NCBI GenBank assembly: GCA_963721435.1
Contig: CAVRJC010000010.1
Location: 1 to 64,000, forward strand
Source: CAVRJC01 sp963721435
GTDB taxonomy: Bacteria > Actinomycetota > Acidimicrobiia > IMCC26256 > DASPTH01
Direction: 5' to 3'
DNA: 64,000 bases
The notes beneath the pieces are model-generated. The model searched no databases. It was given only the letters and a program-made list of their open reading frames with translations, and was not told the origin of the DNA. Positions 51,999-61,047 of this stretch are shown here, piece after piece. The translations under genes and the position numbers were made by a program. How positions within the stretch are numbered: the stretch's first letter is position 1; each line of letters opens with the position of its first letter.

Positions 51999-52877
51999 CT
52001 ACCCGGTGAACGATGGAAGTCGCGTGTTTGCTGCTTCCACGTTCAGGTTGAACTTGATCGTTGAACAGCTGCTGGCGAAGACCTGACTCCAGTAGTAAAT
52101 CGCGATCTGTTGGTAGTACGCGCAGGCGACAACGTCGAATGAGTACGCGCCGGGCGCGATGGTCACCGGTGTCACTGGCGGGTACGTCAGTTGCCAGGAC
52201 CAGGTGAACTGATTGGGCCGACCGTCGTAACTGAAGTACCAGCCGAGACCGTCCGGGGGAAACCAGCTCCGCGGCGTATCCGGCGGATAGGACGGGTGCG
52301 AGAAATAGATGAGCGCCGCGCCGGGCGGCGCAGGATCGACGACGAGCGGTTGCGGAAGCTCACCGGGCCCAATGGTTTGCAGTTGGTTGACGGGAAGACC
52401 GGCGAACGTCGCTGGCGCACACTGCCCCGGAACGACGTGTGTAATCGATGCCTCGGCACTGCCAGGGGTGCCGACCGTGTACCCCGAACCGGCATCGACG
52501 GTCATCGTGAGGCTTCGCGTACGCGCAGGAACGAGGAAGGCCCGTGATGACGCACCGTCGATGCTGAGATCAACGGACGCAACTCCATCGGGAAATGCCA
52601 CCGACGCTGGTGCGACATAATCCTCGCCTGCAACGGCCGAGCCGCTCGTGCTGATCGACACGTCGAGCGAACCGGTTGTATCGGTGCGTGTGAACCGGAA
52701 CGTCGCGTGTTGAGACAGCAATGTGGCGCAGTCCTGAAAGCCGAACGTCGCGTCGGCGAGCTTCGTCACCGAGACGTCCGGTGTCGCGGTCGCGTCAACG
52801 CCTTGTGCGGTTTCTGCCGTCACGAACGACGCAGCAAGTACGCCGATCACACCAATGAACGTGACGGAACGACGCAT
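51999..52877 (-). CDS. Secreted protein with Calx-beta-like domain
   Basis: 292 aa. A signal peptide, RRSVTFIGVIGVLAASFVTA, opens the protein. Residues 65-120 show a Calx-beta-type repeat: GSLDVSISTSGSAVAGEDYV, then APASVAFPDGVASVDLSI. The C-terminal half is Trp/Tyr/Pro-rich and unfamiliar (SWFPPDGLGWYFSYDGRPNQ). Calx-beta domains bind calcium and mediate adhesion. It is probably extracellular or cell-surface. The host codon pattern is AT-richer than neighbours. Confidence 0.75.
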   Translation of the reverse strand: MRRSVTFIGVIGVLAASFVTAETAQGVDATATPDVSVTKLADATFGFQDCATLLSQHATFRFTRTDTTGSLDVSISTSGSAVAGEDYVAPASVAFPDGVASVDLSIDGASSRAFLVPARTRSLTMTVDAGSGYTVGTPGSAEASITHVVPGQCAPATFAGLPVNQLQTIGPGELPQPLVVDPAPPGAALIYFSHPSYPPDTPRSWFPPDGLGWYFSYDGRPNQFTWSWQLTYPPVTPVTIAPGAYSFDVVACAYYQQIAIYYWSQVFASSCSTIKFNLNVEAANTRLPSFTG

Positions 52878-52954
52878 TCCAACCCCCGGACAGAATGGGC
52901 GAGGCTATCTCCATTCGGGAGCTGCCACGCACGAGCGCATATTGCCCTGAATGA

Positions 52955-53275
52955 GGATGTGATGCAGGCGCCGATCGCGCGTTTCTCGCTGATGTGTTCG
53001 GCTTCGAGCACGTCGACGCGGGCGGTGGATGGTTGATCTTCGGTCTGCCTCCAGCGGAGGCGGCGATACACCCCGCGGAGGCTCCCGGGTCGGAGCTGTA
53101 CTTCATGTGCGATGACCTCGGAGCCGAGATGCGGACGCTCGCAGCAAAGGGCGCGCAGTGTTCAGCGGTTGAGGAGGCTCGCTGGGGAACACTGACCAAG
53201 ATCCGACTTCCGGGAGGTAGCGAGGTCGGGCTCTACCAGCCCAGACATGCGGCCATGGTGGAACGGACCTACTAA
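52955..53275 (+). pseudogene. VOC superfamily (glyoxalase-like) protein, 5'-truncated
   Basis: The frame reads GADRAFLADVFGFEHVDAGG followed by GWLIFGLPPAEAAIHPAE and ELYFMCDDLGAEMRTLAAKG, an evident vicinal-oxygen-chelate fold. In-frame sequence upstream of 52973 meets a stop at 52952 with no start codon, so about 10-20 N-terminal residues are missing; GTG 52994 is the only usable start. It ends at 53275. Possibly still translated in shortened form, but the first beta strand is lost. Confidence 0.65.
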
Positions 53276-53287
53276 CGCAGAACCCCC

Positions 53288-53330
53288 CGCACGGGCGCGA
53301 CCGCATCGGGCATTCGGTGCGCGCCGTGCG
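53288..53330. terminator. Imperfect hairpin after the VOC gene
   Basis: CGCACGG-type arms at 53288-53303 and 53315-53330 pair with small bulges around an 11-nt loop; the run CTTTTG follows about 10 nt later. It lies 13 nt after the VOC stop and 90 nt before hsp20, consistent with a terminator. Confidence 0.45.
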
Positions 53331-53418
53331 TGTGTGGGGACTTTTGCCTCTGGTTTGGCCACAGGACGCACCAGAGAATGATGCTGGAGAAACTCCCCGC
53401 GTTGAGAGGCGGTAGCAG

Positions 53419-53838
53419 ATGCTGATGAGATTCGATCCCTTTCGCGAGATTGACCGCATGACCCAAGAGACTCTTCGGCCTTCGCGGATGCCAATGGACG
53501 CGTACCGAAGGGGCGACGCGTTTGTGGTGCACTTCGATCTTCCCGGTATGAAGCCCGACACGATCGACCTGACGGTCGAACAAAACACTTTGACCGTGAC
53601 GGCAGAGCGAACCTGGTCTCCTGTTGAGGGTGACGAGGTGGTCATCAGCGAGCGTCCACAAGGCACGTTCAGCCGTCAACTGATGTTGGGAGACGGCTTG
53701 GACACCGAGCGGATCGCAGCCCGCTACGACCAGGGGGTGCTGACGATCACGATCCCGGTCGCGGAGCAGTCCAAGGCACGCAAAGTGGAGGTCGCACACG
53801 GTGGTGAGTCCGAAGTGATCGAGGCAGGTTCAAGCTGA
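53419..53838 (+). CDS. Hsp20/alpha-crystallin family small heat-shock protein
   Basis: 139 aa. LMRFDPFREIDRM at the N-terminus, DAFVVHFDLPGMKPDTIDLT starting the crystallin domain, TVTAERTWSP, and GTFSRQLMLGDGLDTERIAA with the family GVLTITIPVAE near residue 110. ATG at 53419 follows GAGAGGCGG. ATP-independent chaperone that holds unfolding proteins. No HspR-type HAIR inverted repeat was seen upstream. Confidence 0.95.
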   Translation: MLMRFDPFREIDRMTQETLRPSRMPMDAYRRGDAFVVHFDLPGMKPDTIDLTVEQNTLTVTAERTWSPVEGDEVVISERPQGTFSRQLMLGDGLDTERIAARYDQGVLTITIPVAEQSKARKVEVAHGGESEVIEAGSS

Positions 53839-54098
53839 TAGCCAGCCATATCTGCCTGCTCTGGCGAATTGTTGCTGACGATCCGACTTGGCAGCATGAT
53901 CACTCACAACCACGGTCAACCGAACACGCGGCAGACCGCTCTGTCTCGTGCACGAGGCGAACAAGGTCGCACAGTGGCGTGACGTCCGTTCTTGTGCGTG
54001 ACCGCAGCAGCATCGGGAGTCCAACCTCGCAGACCAGGCGCGGACGACGAGCGCGCCCACGGGCAGCTCGGGCGCGGGGAATGCGCGAGGATCATCGG

Positions 54099-54560
54099 AT
54101 GGGTGATTCGTCGTACAGATTTCAGAGCGTGTGGCAGCTGCATGCGCCGCCCGACGACGTGTTCCACGCGCTCGCACGTCTCCCGGACTACCCCCTGTGG
54201 TGGCCGGAGATCAAGACGGTGCGAGCGCTCGGCGACGACTCGTTCGAGCTCGTCTGCAAGTCGACGCTCCCCTACGAGCTCCGCTTCACCACCAAGCAGA
54301 CAGTCCGCGACGCAGACGCGCGGATCCTCGAAGCGCACATGGAGGGCGACCTCGAAGGCTTCTCACGCTGGACCATCTCCACCCAACCCACGGGCACGTC
54401 GGCGACGTTCGACGAAGAGGTGGTTGCCAACAAGGCGCTCCTCCGCAAGCTCGAGCTCGTGGCGCGCCCGGCGTTCAAGGCCAACCACACGCTCATGATG
54501 CGACACGGCGAGCGCGGCCTCCGCACGTACCTGGCGGGCTACCGCGCGCAGTTCGACTGA
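54099..54560 (+). CDS. SRPBCC family protein
   Basis: 153 aa from ATG at 54099 (MGDSSYRFQSVWQLHAPPDD); an ATG at 54081 is possible. DVFHALARLPDYPLWWPEIK and FDEEVVANKALLRKLELVAR fit the START-like fold, here of the kind acting in polyketide or lipid binding. ARPAFKANHTLMMRHGERGL at the C-terminus is typical. It is convergent with the broken hydrolase downstream. Confidence 0.85.
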   Translation: MGDSSYRFQSVWQLHAPPDDVFHALARLPDYPLWWPEIKTVRALGDDSFELVCKSTLPYELRFTTKQTVRDADARILEAHMEGDLEGFSRWTISTQPTGTSATFDEEVVANKALLRKLELVARPAFKANHTLMMRHGERGLRTYLAGYRAQFD

Positions 54561-54579
54561 CAGCACCCGTCGACGCGGA

Positions 54580-55093
54580 TCAGGCGCCGACGGTGCGGAC
54601 GAAGGTCGCGATGCTGGCCGCGGCGTCGCGGCTGATGCCGGGGCACAGCATCGGCAGGATCTCGGTGCCGTGGATCGTGCCATCACCTGGCGACAGCGCG
54701 CGTCCACACCGGCGCGCAGCAGCCGCCGGTAGAAGTTGACGCCCTCGTCGCGAAGCGGGTCGCACTCGTTGACGCTGATCATCACCGGCACGAGCCCGCG
54801 CACGTCGTCTTCGGTCGCGAAGCCCGGCCACGCGAGCGGGTTCCGTCGCTCCACTTCTTCGATGCCGTAGGCCATCGCGCCTCGGTTGTCGTGCAGGTCG
54901 AGGAGGATGCCGTTGTTCTCGACCGACGACGGGCTGTCGTATCGCCATCCGGCTCGGAGACCATCGTGTGGTCGGTGATCGCGAGACCCAACGACTGCGC
55001 GATCTCCTCGGTGTCGCACATGCCGAGGAACGCGGTCACGTGCCCGCGGATCGCCAGCGCGTCCGCGGCGTTCGCCTCCTCGAGACTGACCTC
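54580..55093 (-). pseudogene. HSL-type alpha/beta hydrolase, C-terminal remnant
   Basis: Three frames read in order: VSLEEANAADALAIRGHVTA then FLGMCDTEEIAQSLGLAI; then NNGILLDLHDNRGAMAYGIE and VPVMISVNECDPLRDEGVNF; then GTIHGTEILPMLCPG to a stop at 54580. ECDPLRDEG...H contains the catalytic Asp and His of hormone-sensitive-lipase-like esterases. The N-terminal half with the HGGG and GxSxG motifs is missing, and two frameshifts occur, near 54690 and 54945. Non-functional as read. Confidence 0.65.
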
Positions 55094-55096
55094 CAG

Positions 55097-55195
55097 TTAC
55101 GAGACGGCGTCCCACACGATCGCGCCCAACCAGATTCCGGCCGCGATCGCGAGCACTTGTAGCGCGAGGAGCACCACGCGCATCTGTGTCGTCAT
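55097..55195 (-). CDS. 32-aa membrane microprotein
   Basis: MTTQMRVVLLALQVLAIAAG then IWLGAIVWDAVS: one hydrophobic helix with short flanks. ATG at 55195 overlaps the stop of the upstream SHOCT gene (ATGA), implying translational coupling. The small size leaves some doubt, but codons and the overlap support translation. Function unknown; possibly an accessory subunit for the SHOCT membrane protein. Confidence 0.5.
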   Translation of the reverse strand: MTTQMRVVLLALQVLAIAAGIWLGAIVWDAVS

Positions 55196-55884
55196 GATCC
55201 GGCCTCGTCGTGCAGGATCGCGTCCTTCGCGATCTCGTACTCGTTGTCGTCGAGCCCGCCGCGTTCGTGCAGGTCGGCCAGGCGCTCGAGCCGTTCGACC
55301 ACATCGCCCGATCGCGCGCCGGCGCGCGGGATGAACAGGGAATCTCCCGCGGGCACCGGTTGCGCACGTCGGATCGAGCGCATCGGCCGCTCCGCGCCCG
55401 GCGGTCCCCAGAGCGCCCAACGGGCACCCGACTTCGAGAGCAGGAACACGAGTGGCGCTCCACCCATCACGAAGAAGATCACCCCGCACACGAGCCAGCT
55501 CACCGACGTGCCACCCCCGGGAGGGTTGATGCCGTCGTCGAGGAAATTCCAGCCGAGCGCGAGGAACAGTGCCGACCACGCGAACGCGTACGGCCGCGGC
55601 CCGCCCTGGGAGAAGACGCCGAGGAACCCGATGCCGACCGACGCGAGACCGCCGAAGATCGCGAGCGGCATCACCCACGCCACTCCTTCGGGGCACGGCG
55701 CGCTGATCGAATACGGACCGCCCGACGCGCACGACCCGCCGACGTCCAACACCGACCGCATGGAGAGGTACATCAGCGTCAGGCAGAACGCGAACCCGAG
55801 CGTGCCGACGGTGAGCAACGTCGTCTTCAGCACGACGCGTCCGGACCGCATGCCTTCGACGCCGAGTGCCATCTCCGTGATCAT
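55192..55884 (-). CDS. Membrane protein with C-terminal SHOCT domain
   Basis: 230 aa from ATG 55884 (MITEMALGVEGM); upstream ATG at 55908 possible. Hydrophobic helices include VLKTTLLTVGTLGFAFCLTL, WVMPLAIFGGLASVGIGFLG and SWLVCGVIFFVMGGAPLVFL. The C-terminus ERLADLHERGGLDDNEYEIA is a SHOCT motif, a short helical module found at the ends of many bacterial membrane proteins. Function unknown. Confidence 0.78.
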   Translation of the reverse strand: MITEMALGVEGMRSGRVVLKTTLLTVGTLGFAFCLTLMYLSMRSVLDVGGSCASGGPYSISAPCPEGVAWVMPLAIFGGLASVGIGFLGVFSQGGPRPYAFAWSALFLALGWNFLDDGINPPGGGTSVSWLVCGVIFFVMGGAPLVFLLSKSGARWALWGPPGAERPMRSIRRAQPVPAGDSLFIPRAGARSGDVVERLERLADLHERGGLDDNEYEIAKDAILHDEAGS

Positions 55885-55968
55885 CTCCGATCGACGCACG
55901 CCGCGCAATCGGAGCCGGCCCCGTTGCCGTCGGTGGGACGGCCGTAGGCCGTTGTGCGGCGAGCCGCC

Positions 55969-56610
55969 TCAGTTGTTGAAGCGATTGGTCAACCGCGCCG
56001 AGATCATGGTCGCGCAGGCGCCCGCGGCCACGGCTGCCGCGAGGAGCGCGACGACGCCCGTGGTCTCGTCGTGATTGAACGCGCGGAGGACGTCTTGGAC
56101 CGGCGGGAGCAGGGCGACGGCGATGACGGCACCGATCGCGAGCGGCAGCGACCAAGCGGCGTTGCGGAGCACGGGTCGGTGCAGGAACACGCCGATCGTC
56201 GCACCGATCAGCGCGGCGCCGGTGAGCAGGACCAGAGTCCATCCGATCGCCCAGGGCAGGCTGTGAGGCCCCTTGTGGCCCGTCGCCGCGACCAGTGGAC
56301 ACGTTACGGCGACCACACACCATGCCGCGACGAGGGCCGCGGCCGTCCGACTCGCGTGCAGACGCGCGGGTGAGCCGGACACCGCGGCGCAGAGGTCGCG
56401 GTGGGGATCGTCGTCGACGTTCCCGGCGATCACGGTGATCCACAACGCGACGATCACGACCGCGAAGAACATGCTCGCCGCGTTCGTCAGGGACGGCCCG
56501 GGATTCGCGAGCACGAGGATGAGCCACACGACGTACACGATCGCCGGAGCGACCCAGCGGCCGGAACGCGCGACGAGCCGGAGCGTGAACAGCATCGCGG
56601 GAGCGCTCAC
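55969..56610 (-). CDS. ABC transporter permease-like membrane protein
   Basis: 213 aa from GTG 56610 (VSAPAMLFTLRLVAR). Six or so hydrophobic helices, e.g. WVAPAIVYVVWLILVLANPG, MFFAVVIVALWITVIAGNVD and WSLPLAIGAVIAVALLPPV. It overlaps the ATPase by 4 nt (GTGA) and is likely its membrane partner. The substrate is unknown. Confidence 0.7.
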   Translation of the reverse strand: MSAPAMLFTLRLVARSGRWVAPAIVYVVWLILVLANPGPSLTNAASMFFAVVIVALWITVIAGNVDDDPHRDLCAAVSGSPARLHASRTAAALVAAWCVVAVTCPLVAATGHKGPHSLPWAIGWTLVLLTGAALIGATIGVFLHRPVLRNAAWSLPLAIGAVIAVALLPPVQDVLRAFNHDETTGVVALLAAAVAAGACATMISARLTNRFNN

Positions 56611-57323
56611 GATGGTCGATACCCGAACTCTTCGGCAGCTCGCGTCAGCTCGTTCCGGTGCGAGGATGGCCCGCGGAAGGTCAATTCGACATCCTCCGAC
56701 CTCGTGGCCGCGGTCGTTTCGCGCAGCACGCGGTTCCCCACCCACACGACAATGTCGGCCTCTTCGATCGCTTGACGCTCTTGCGCGGCGACGACGACCG
56801 CCGCACCCCGGTCGCGGTTCGCGACGATCAGCCGCGCCATCCCGGCGCGGCCCTCGGCGTCGAGCGCCGCGGGGGCCTCGTCGATGACGATCAGGCTCGC
56901 GGCGCTCGACAGCGCGTCGGCGAGCAGGAGCTTGCGCAGGTTCCCGAACGACAGTGTTCGACAGCTGCGCGAGAGGTCGCCTCTGAACTCCAGCTGCTCG
57001 AGCGCGGCAAACGGGTCCTCGCGCCGGCGCGCTCGTACTCCCCGGAGCCAGCCCTGGGCGGAGAGCGACGGAGGGGTCAGGGACGCCGGGACGTAGGCGC
57101 ACGTGCGGGGACCGACACGCGTTCCCGCCGACGGGCGCAGCACGCCGGCGAGCAGCCGGAGCAACGTGGTCTTGCCGGCGCCGTTCGAACCGCGCACGCA
57201 GACGACCTGCGCCGCGCCGCACGACAGTGAGACCTCGTCGAGCACGACCAGCCCCCCGAAGCGGACCGTCGCGCGCTCGACGGCGACAATCCCACCCGAG
57301 ACCACGCGTTGATCATCGCGCAT
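56607..57323 (-). CDS. ABC transporter ATP-binding protein
   Basis: 238 aa. Walker A GSNGAGKTTLLRLLAG near residue 46, the family signature LSFGNLRK (atypical LSxGx), Walker B SLIVIDEAPAALD and the H-loop replaced by AAQE rather than the usual xxTH. These departures suggest a divergent ATPase. It is coupled to the permease gene by a 4-nt overlap. Confidence 0.88.
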   Translation of the reverse strand: MRDDQRVVSGGIVAVERATVRFGGLVVLDEVSLSCGAAQVVCVRGSNGAGKTTLLRLLAGVLRPSAGTRVGPRTCAYVPASLTPPSLSAQGWLRGVRARRREDPFAALEQLEFRGDLSRSCRTLSFGNLRKLLLADALSSAASLIVIDEAPAALDAEGRAGMARLIVANRDRGAAVVVAAQERQAIEEADIVVWVGNRVLRETTAATRSEDVELTFRGPSSHRNELTRAAEEFGYRPS

Positions 57324-57338
57324 GGCCGCGCTCGTGGT

Positions 57339-58196
57339 TCAGCGGTCCGCGTCCCAGAGCTTCTCGGTCATCTGGCCCACGACGCCGGCGGTGCCGTCCT
57401 TGCGCACCATCGTGCGCGGACGCTCGTCGTCGAAGTCGGGCCAGCGCTCGACGCGATCAGCGAGCACGGGTCCCTGCACCATCACGCGGTGGAACACACG
57501 CGGTTCGTCGAAGTCGTTGACGCCGTAGTGCACCGTCGCGAGGTTGTCCCAGATGCCGATGGTGCCGGGTGACCAGCGGTAGCGACACACGTACTCGGGC
57601 TGCGTCGCGAGCTCGACGAGGTAGTCGATCAGCGCTCGGCTCTCGCCGAGCGACAACTCCAAGAAGCGCACCGTGTGCGCCTTGCTGACGTAGAGCAGCT
57701 TGCGTCCCGTGACCGGATGCTCCAGCACGGCCGGATGCGTCGACTGCTCGCTCGGGTTCACGAGTGAGCGTTGCACCGCGGTGAGCCCGTCGAGCAGGTC
57801 GCGCATCGGTGGCGAGAGCTGCTCGTAGACGCGGTATTGGTTGATCCAAATCGTGTCGCCACCGCGACTCGGCGTCGTGATCATCTTGAAGATGGTGAAC
57901 TTCACGGGCGCGGGGCGGGGTTGCCCGTCGCTGTGCCACACGTCGGCGACGTAGCCGTCTTCCGAGCGGTGCACGGTGACGCCCGGGTACGCGGGATCGA
58001 CACCCGGGGTGTAGGAGTTCTCGGTGATGTCGCCCAGCGCCGCGCCGAGCCGGTGGTGGCCGGCGACCGACAGCTGCTGATCAGGGAAGAACACGACGAG
58101 GTGCTCGTGCGCGAGATCGCGCACGGTGCTGATCACACGGTCGTCGAGTGACTCGAGATCGATCCCCCGGATCTCGGCCCCCAGAGCTCCGCTCAC
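57339..58196 (-). CDS. TauD/TfdA family dioxygenase
   Basis: 285 aa from GTG 58196 (VSGALGAEIRGIDLESL). VADVWHSDGQPRPAPVKF carries H-x-D; GTIGIWDNLATVHYGVNDFD carries the distal His; FHRVMVQG holds the 2OG-binding Arg. The opening strand and HLVVFFPDQQLSVAG fit the family. Nearby DinB and PIG-L genes are not obviously related. The exact N-terminus is uncertain, since upstream in-frame codons lack a good start. Confidence 0.9.
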   Translation of the reverse strand: MSGALGAEIRGIDLESLDDRVISTVRDLAHEHLVVFFPDQQLSVAGHHRLGAALGDITENSYTPGVDPAYPGVTVHRSEDGYVADVWHSDGQPRPAPVKFTIFKMITTPSRGGDTIWINQYRVYEQLSPPMRDLLDGLTAVQRSLVNPSEQSTHPAVLEHPVTGRKLLYVSKAHTVRFLELSLGESRALIDYLVELATQPEYVCRYRWSPGTIGIWDNLATVHYGVNDFDEPRVFHRVMVQGPVLADRVERWPDFDDERPRTMVRKDGTAGVVGQMTEKLWDADR

Positions 58197-58261
58197 CGCG
58201 CGAATGTCGATGCGCCCGACGCTACCGCCGTTTGCGGGCCGACCGGCAGAGATGCGAACAT

Positions 58262-59458
58262 GTGTTCGTGCCCGGAGAAGCCACGATCCTGCACGCCGAC
58301 CTCGACGCGTTCTACGCGTCGGTCGAGCAGCGGGACGACCCTCGCCTCCGCGGACGGCCCGTGATCGTCGGTGCCGGCGTGGTGCTGGCGGCGAGCTACG
58401 AGGCGAAGGCGTACGGCGTGCGCACGGCAATGGGCGCAACCCAAGCCCGGAGGCTGTGCCCGCAGGCGATCATGGTGACGCCACGGATGACGTCCTACTC
58501 GGAAGCGAGCAAGGCGGTGTTCGAGGTGTTCGACAACACCACGCCGCTCGTCGAGGGCGTGTCGATCGACGAGGCGTTCCTCGACGTCGGCGGGCTCCGG
58601 CGCATCTCGGGCACGCCGACGGAGATCGCGACGCGGCTTCGGAGCGCGGTCCGCGAGCAGGTGGGCCTCCCCATCAGTGTCGGCGTCGCGCGCACCAAGT
58701 TCCTCGCGAAAGTGGCGAGCGCGGTGGCGAAGCCCAACGGTCTCGTCGTCGTACCGCCCGACGCCGAGCTCGAGTTCCTGCACCCGCTCCCGGTCGAACG
58801 GCTGTGGGGCGTCGGGCGCGTCACCGCCCAGAAGCTCCATGATCGCGGCATCGCGACCGTCGGCGAGCTCGCGCAGCTCGCCGACGTCGCACTCGTCTCG
58901 ATGCTCGGACCGGCGTCGGGGCTCCACCTCCACGCCCTCGCGCGGAGTCTCGATCCGCGTCCGGTGGTCGTCGGGCGCCGTCGTCACTCGATCGGCTCGC
59001 AGCACGCGCTCGGTCGCGCGCCGACGTCGCCTGCTTCCATCGACGCCACGCTCGTCGGGCTCGTCGACCGCGTCACTCGTCGCATGCGGGCCTCGAAACG
59101 AGTGGGGCGCACGGTGATGCTGCGCCTGCGCTTCGACGACTTCTCGCGCGCGACTCGATCACACACCCTGCCGCAGGCGAGCTCGCAGACCGCCGCGATC
59201 CTGGCGACCGCGCGCGCGCTGCTCGCCGCGGCGATGCCGACCATCGAGAGCCGAGGGCTCACGCTCGTCGGCGTCTCGGTCGGCAACCTCGACGACGACG
59301 ATGCGGTGCAGCTCGCGCTGCCGCTCGATCGTGCGGCCGGGAGCGCACTCGACTGTGCGCTCGACGACGTGCGCGATCGGTTCGGGTCGACCGCGGTGAC
59401 GCGAGCGGTACTTCTCGGCCGCGACCCGATGCTCTCGGTACCGATGCTCCCGGACTGA
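58262..59458 (+). CDS. dinB: DNA polymerase IV (Y-family)
   Basis: 398 aa from GTG 58262 (VFVPGEATILHADLDAF); GTG 58268 is the alternative. LHADLDAFYASVEQ and GVSIDEAFLDVGG hold the two catalytic acidic sites, VGVARTKFLAKVASAVAKPN is a DNA-binding region, and LWGVGRVTAQKLHDRGI is the helix-hairpin-helix. The C-terminal little-finger domain is present; a beta-clamp-binding QLALPL motif is visible near the end. Low-fidelity translesion synthesis. Confidence 0.95.
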   Translation: MFVPGEATILHADLDAFYASVEQRDDPRLRGRPVIVGAGVVLAASYEAKAYGVRTAMGATQARRLCPQAIMVTPRMTSYSEASKAVFEVFDNTTPLVEGVSIDEAFLDVGGLRRISGTPTEIATRLRSAVREQVGLPISVGVARTKFLAKVASAVAKPNGLVVVPPDAELEFLHPLPVERLWGVGRVTAQKLHDRGIATVGELAQLADVALVSMLGPASGLHLHALARSLDPRPVVVGRRRHSIGSQHALGRAPTSPASIDATLVGLVDRVTRRMRASKRVGRTVMLRLRFDDFSRATRSHTLPQASSQTAAILATARALLAAAMPTIESRGLTLVGVSVGNLDDDDAVQLALPLDRAAGSALDCALDDVRDRFGSTAVTRAVLLGRDPMLSVPMLPD

Positions 59459-59462
59459 CGAA

Positions 59463-60167
59463 TCAGAGCTGGAAACGCCGGAGCAGCACCGCGAAGTCGC
59501 ATCCGGCCGCCATTCCGGCGAAGCCGGCCATGTTGGTCAAGAACTCTTCGGGATCGAACTCGGTGCCGAGGCCGTCGATGTACGCGCGGTGCTCCTCGAG
59601 CGATGCGATGCCGCGCGCGAGCGTGGCGCCGACGTCGACGAAGTGCGTCGGTGGGTTCATCGCCGCGACGTACGCCGCGGTGATCCCTTGCCACGGCTCG
59701 CCGACCTCCGGGAACAACCAGCGATTCGCCGCATCACGACACGCGTCGATCGCGGCGAGGCCGACGACGCGATGGTCGGCGTGGTTGACCGCACCCTCGT
59801 CCCCCCACGTGAGGTCGAAGTTCATCGTGATGACCACGTCGGGACGGAGCCTGCGGTAGGCCGCGCAGAGGTCACGTCGCAGCGCGATCCCGTACTCGAG
59901 CGCGCCGTCCGCATGGCCGAGGAACTCGACCGTCGACACTCCGACGACCGCGGCGCTGCGACGCTCTTCGTCAGCGCGCAAGGGGCCGGCCTCGTCGGGA
60001 GCCATGCCGTCGATGCCGGCCTCCCCCGTCGTGGCCAGGACGTACGCCACCTCTTTGCCCTGATCGGTCCAGCGCGCCACCGCGCTCGCGAGCCCGTACT
60101 CGAGGTCGTCCGGGTGCGCGACGACCGCCACCGCCCGTTCCCAGTCCTCCGCCATCGCCTGCATCAA
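59463..60167 (-). CDS. PIG-L family deacetylase
   Basis: 234 aa; ATG at 60167, or 60155 for MAEDWERA. The zinc site is AHPDDLEYG near residue 17 and NHADHRVVGLAAIDACR near 128, matching the GlcNAc-PI deacetylase/MshB-like superfamily. It could act in mycothiol-type or glycolipid metabolism, but true MshB has additional features I do not see. It converges with dinB with 4 nt between stops. Confidence 0.9.
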   Translation of the reverse strand: MMQAMAEDWERAVAVVAHPDDLEYGLASAVARWTDQGKEVAYVLATTGEAGIDGMAPDEAGPLRADEERRSAAVVGVSTVEFLGHADGALEYGIALRRDLCAAYRRLRPDVVITMNFDLTWGDEGAVNHADHRVVGLAAIDACRDAANRWLFPEVGEPWQGITAAYVAAMNPPTHFVDVGATLARGIASLEEHRAYIDGLGTEFDPEEFLTNMAGFAGMAAGCDFAVLLRRFQL

Positions 60168-60186
60168 CAGTCGCTCCGTGGCAACG

Positions 60187-61047
60187 TCACGCCGGCTCGA
60201 GCTGCAACGGGTCCGCGATACCGAGGATGCTCACGTGGCGGAGCACGCGCTCCTGCTCGTCGGGAAATGCCTCGCGCTCGTGCATGGTCTGCGTGTTGAT
60301 CCAGAGGCACGCGTCGCCGACGCGCCAGTCGTGGCGGTACACGAACTGCTCCTGCGTGCAGTGCGCGTACAGCTCGGCGAGGAGCTCGGCGCTCTCCTCG
60401 GGCGCGAGCCCCTCGACCTCGGCGGCGAAGTCGGGCCCGGTGTTGGGCCACACGCTCTTGCGACCGGTGCGCGGGTTCACCTGCACGAGTGAGATCTTGG
60501 TGTTGTCGGCCAGGTTGAGCGCATCGCTGGCCTTGAAGTAGCTGTCGAAGTCGAGACCGTCGCGCAGCCGGTAGCGCACGCCGAGACCGTCGATGCGCGC
60601 CTTCGTTGCGTCGTCGAGCGCGTCGTACGCGGCGACGAGGTTCGTCCACTTCGTGTCGCCGCCAACGTCTGTGACCTGCACCGCGTCGAGATAGATGAAC
60701 TCGATCAGTGGCGGGTTGAACGAAAGGTCGGAGTGGAACGTCACGATCCCCGAGCCTCCAGTGCCCTGCACGCCGTCGGCGTCGCGGTTCGACACGCGAT
60801 TGATCCCCGGGTACCCGGGCAACCTCGAGCGGTCGGCAAGCGTCGGCTTCAGCGGACCGAACGACTCACAGAAGTCGACGATCTGCTGCTCCGTGGGCAA
60901 CACGTCGTTGCGGAACACGAGGAGCAGATGATCGTCGATCGCCGTCGCCAGGCGATCACGCGTCGCGACGTCGAGGGGTGCGTCGAAGTCGAAGCCCGTC
61001 ACCTCGGCGCCCAGGGGCGCGTCGAGCGGGGTGATGGCAAGGGTCAC
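60187..61047 (-). CDS. TauD/TfdA family dioxygenase
   Basis: 286 aa, GTG at 61047 (VTLAITPLDAPLGAEVTGF). VTFHSDLSFNPPLIEFIYLD carries H-x-D, NTQTMHEREAFPDEQERVLR carries the distal His, and VLRHVSILG follows. GTGA overlap with the cupin gene upstream shows translational coupling. It is the fourth TauD-type enzyme of the window. The pairing with a cupin suggests a shared small-molecule substrate. Confidence 0.92.
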   Translation of the reverse strand: MTLAITPLDAPLGAEVTGFDFDAPLDVATRDRLATAIDDHLLLVFRNDVLPTEQQIVDFCESFGPLKPTLADRSRLPGYPGINRVSNRDADGVQGTGGSGIVTFHSDLSFNPPLIEFIYLDAVQVTDVGGDTKWTNLVAAYDALDDATKARIDGLGVRYRLRDGLDFDSYFKASDALNLADNTKISLVQVNPRTGRKSVWPNTGPDFAAEVEGLAPEESAELLAELYAHCTQEQFVYRHDWRVGDACLWINTQTMHEREAFPDEQERVLRHVSILGIADPLQLEPA

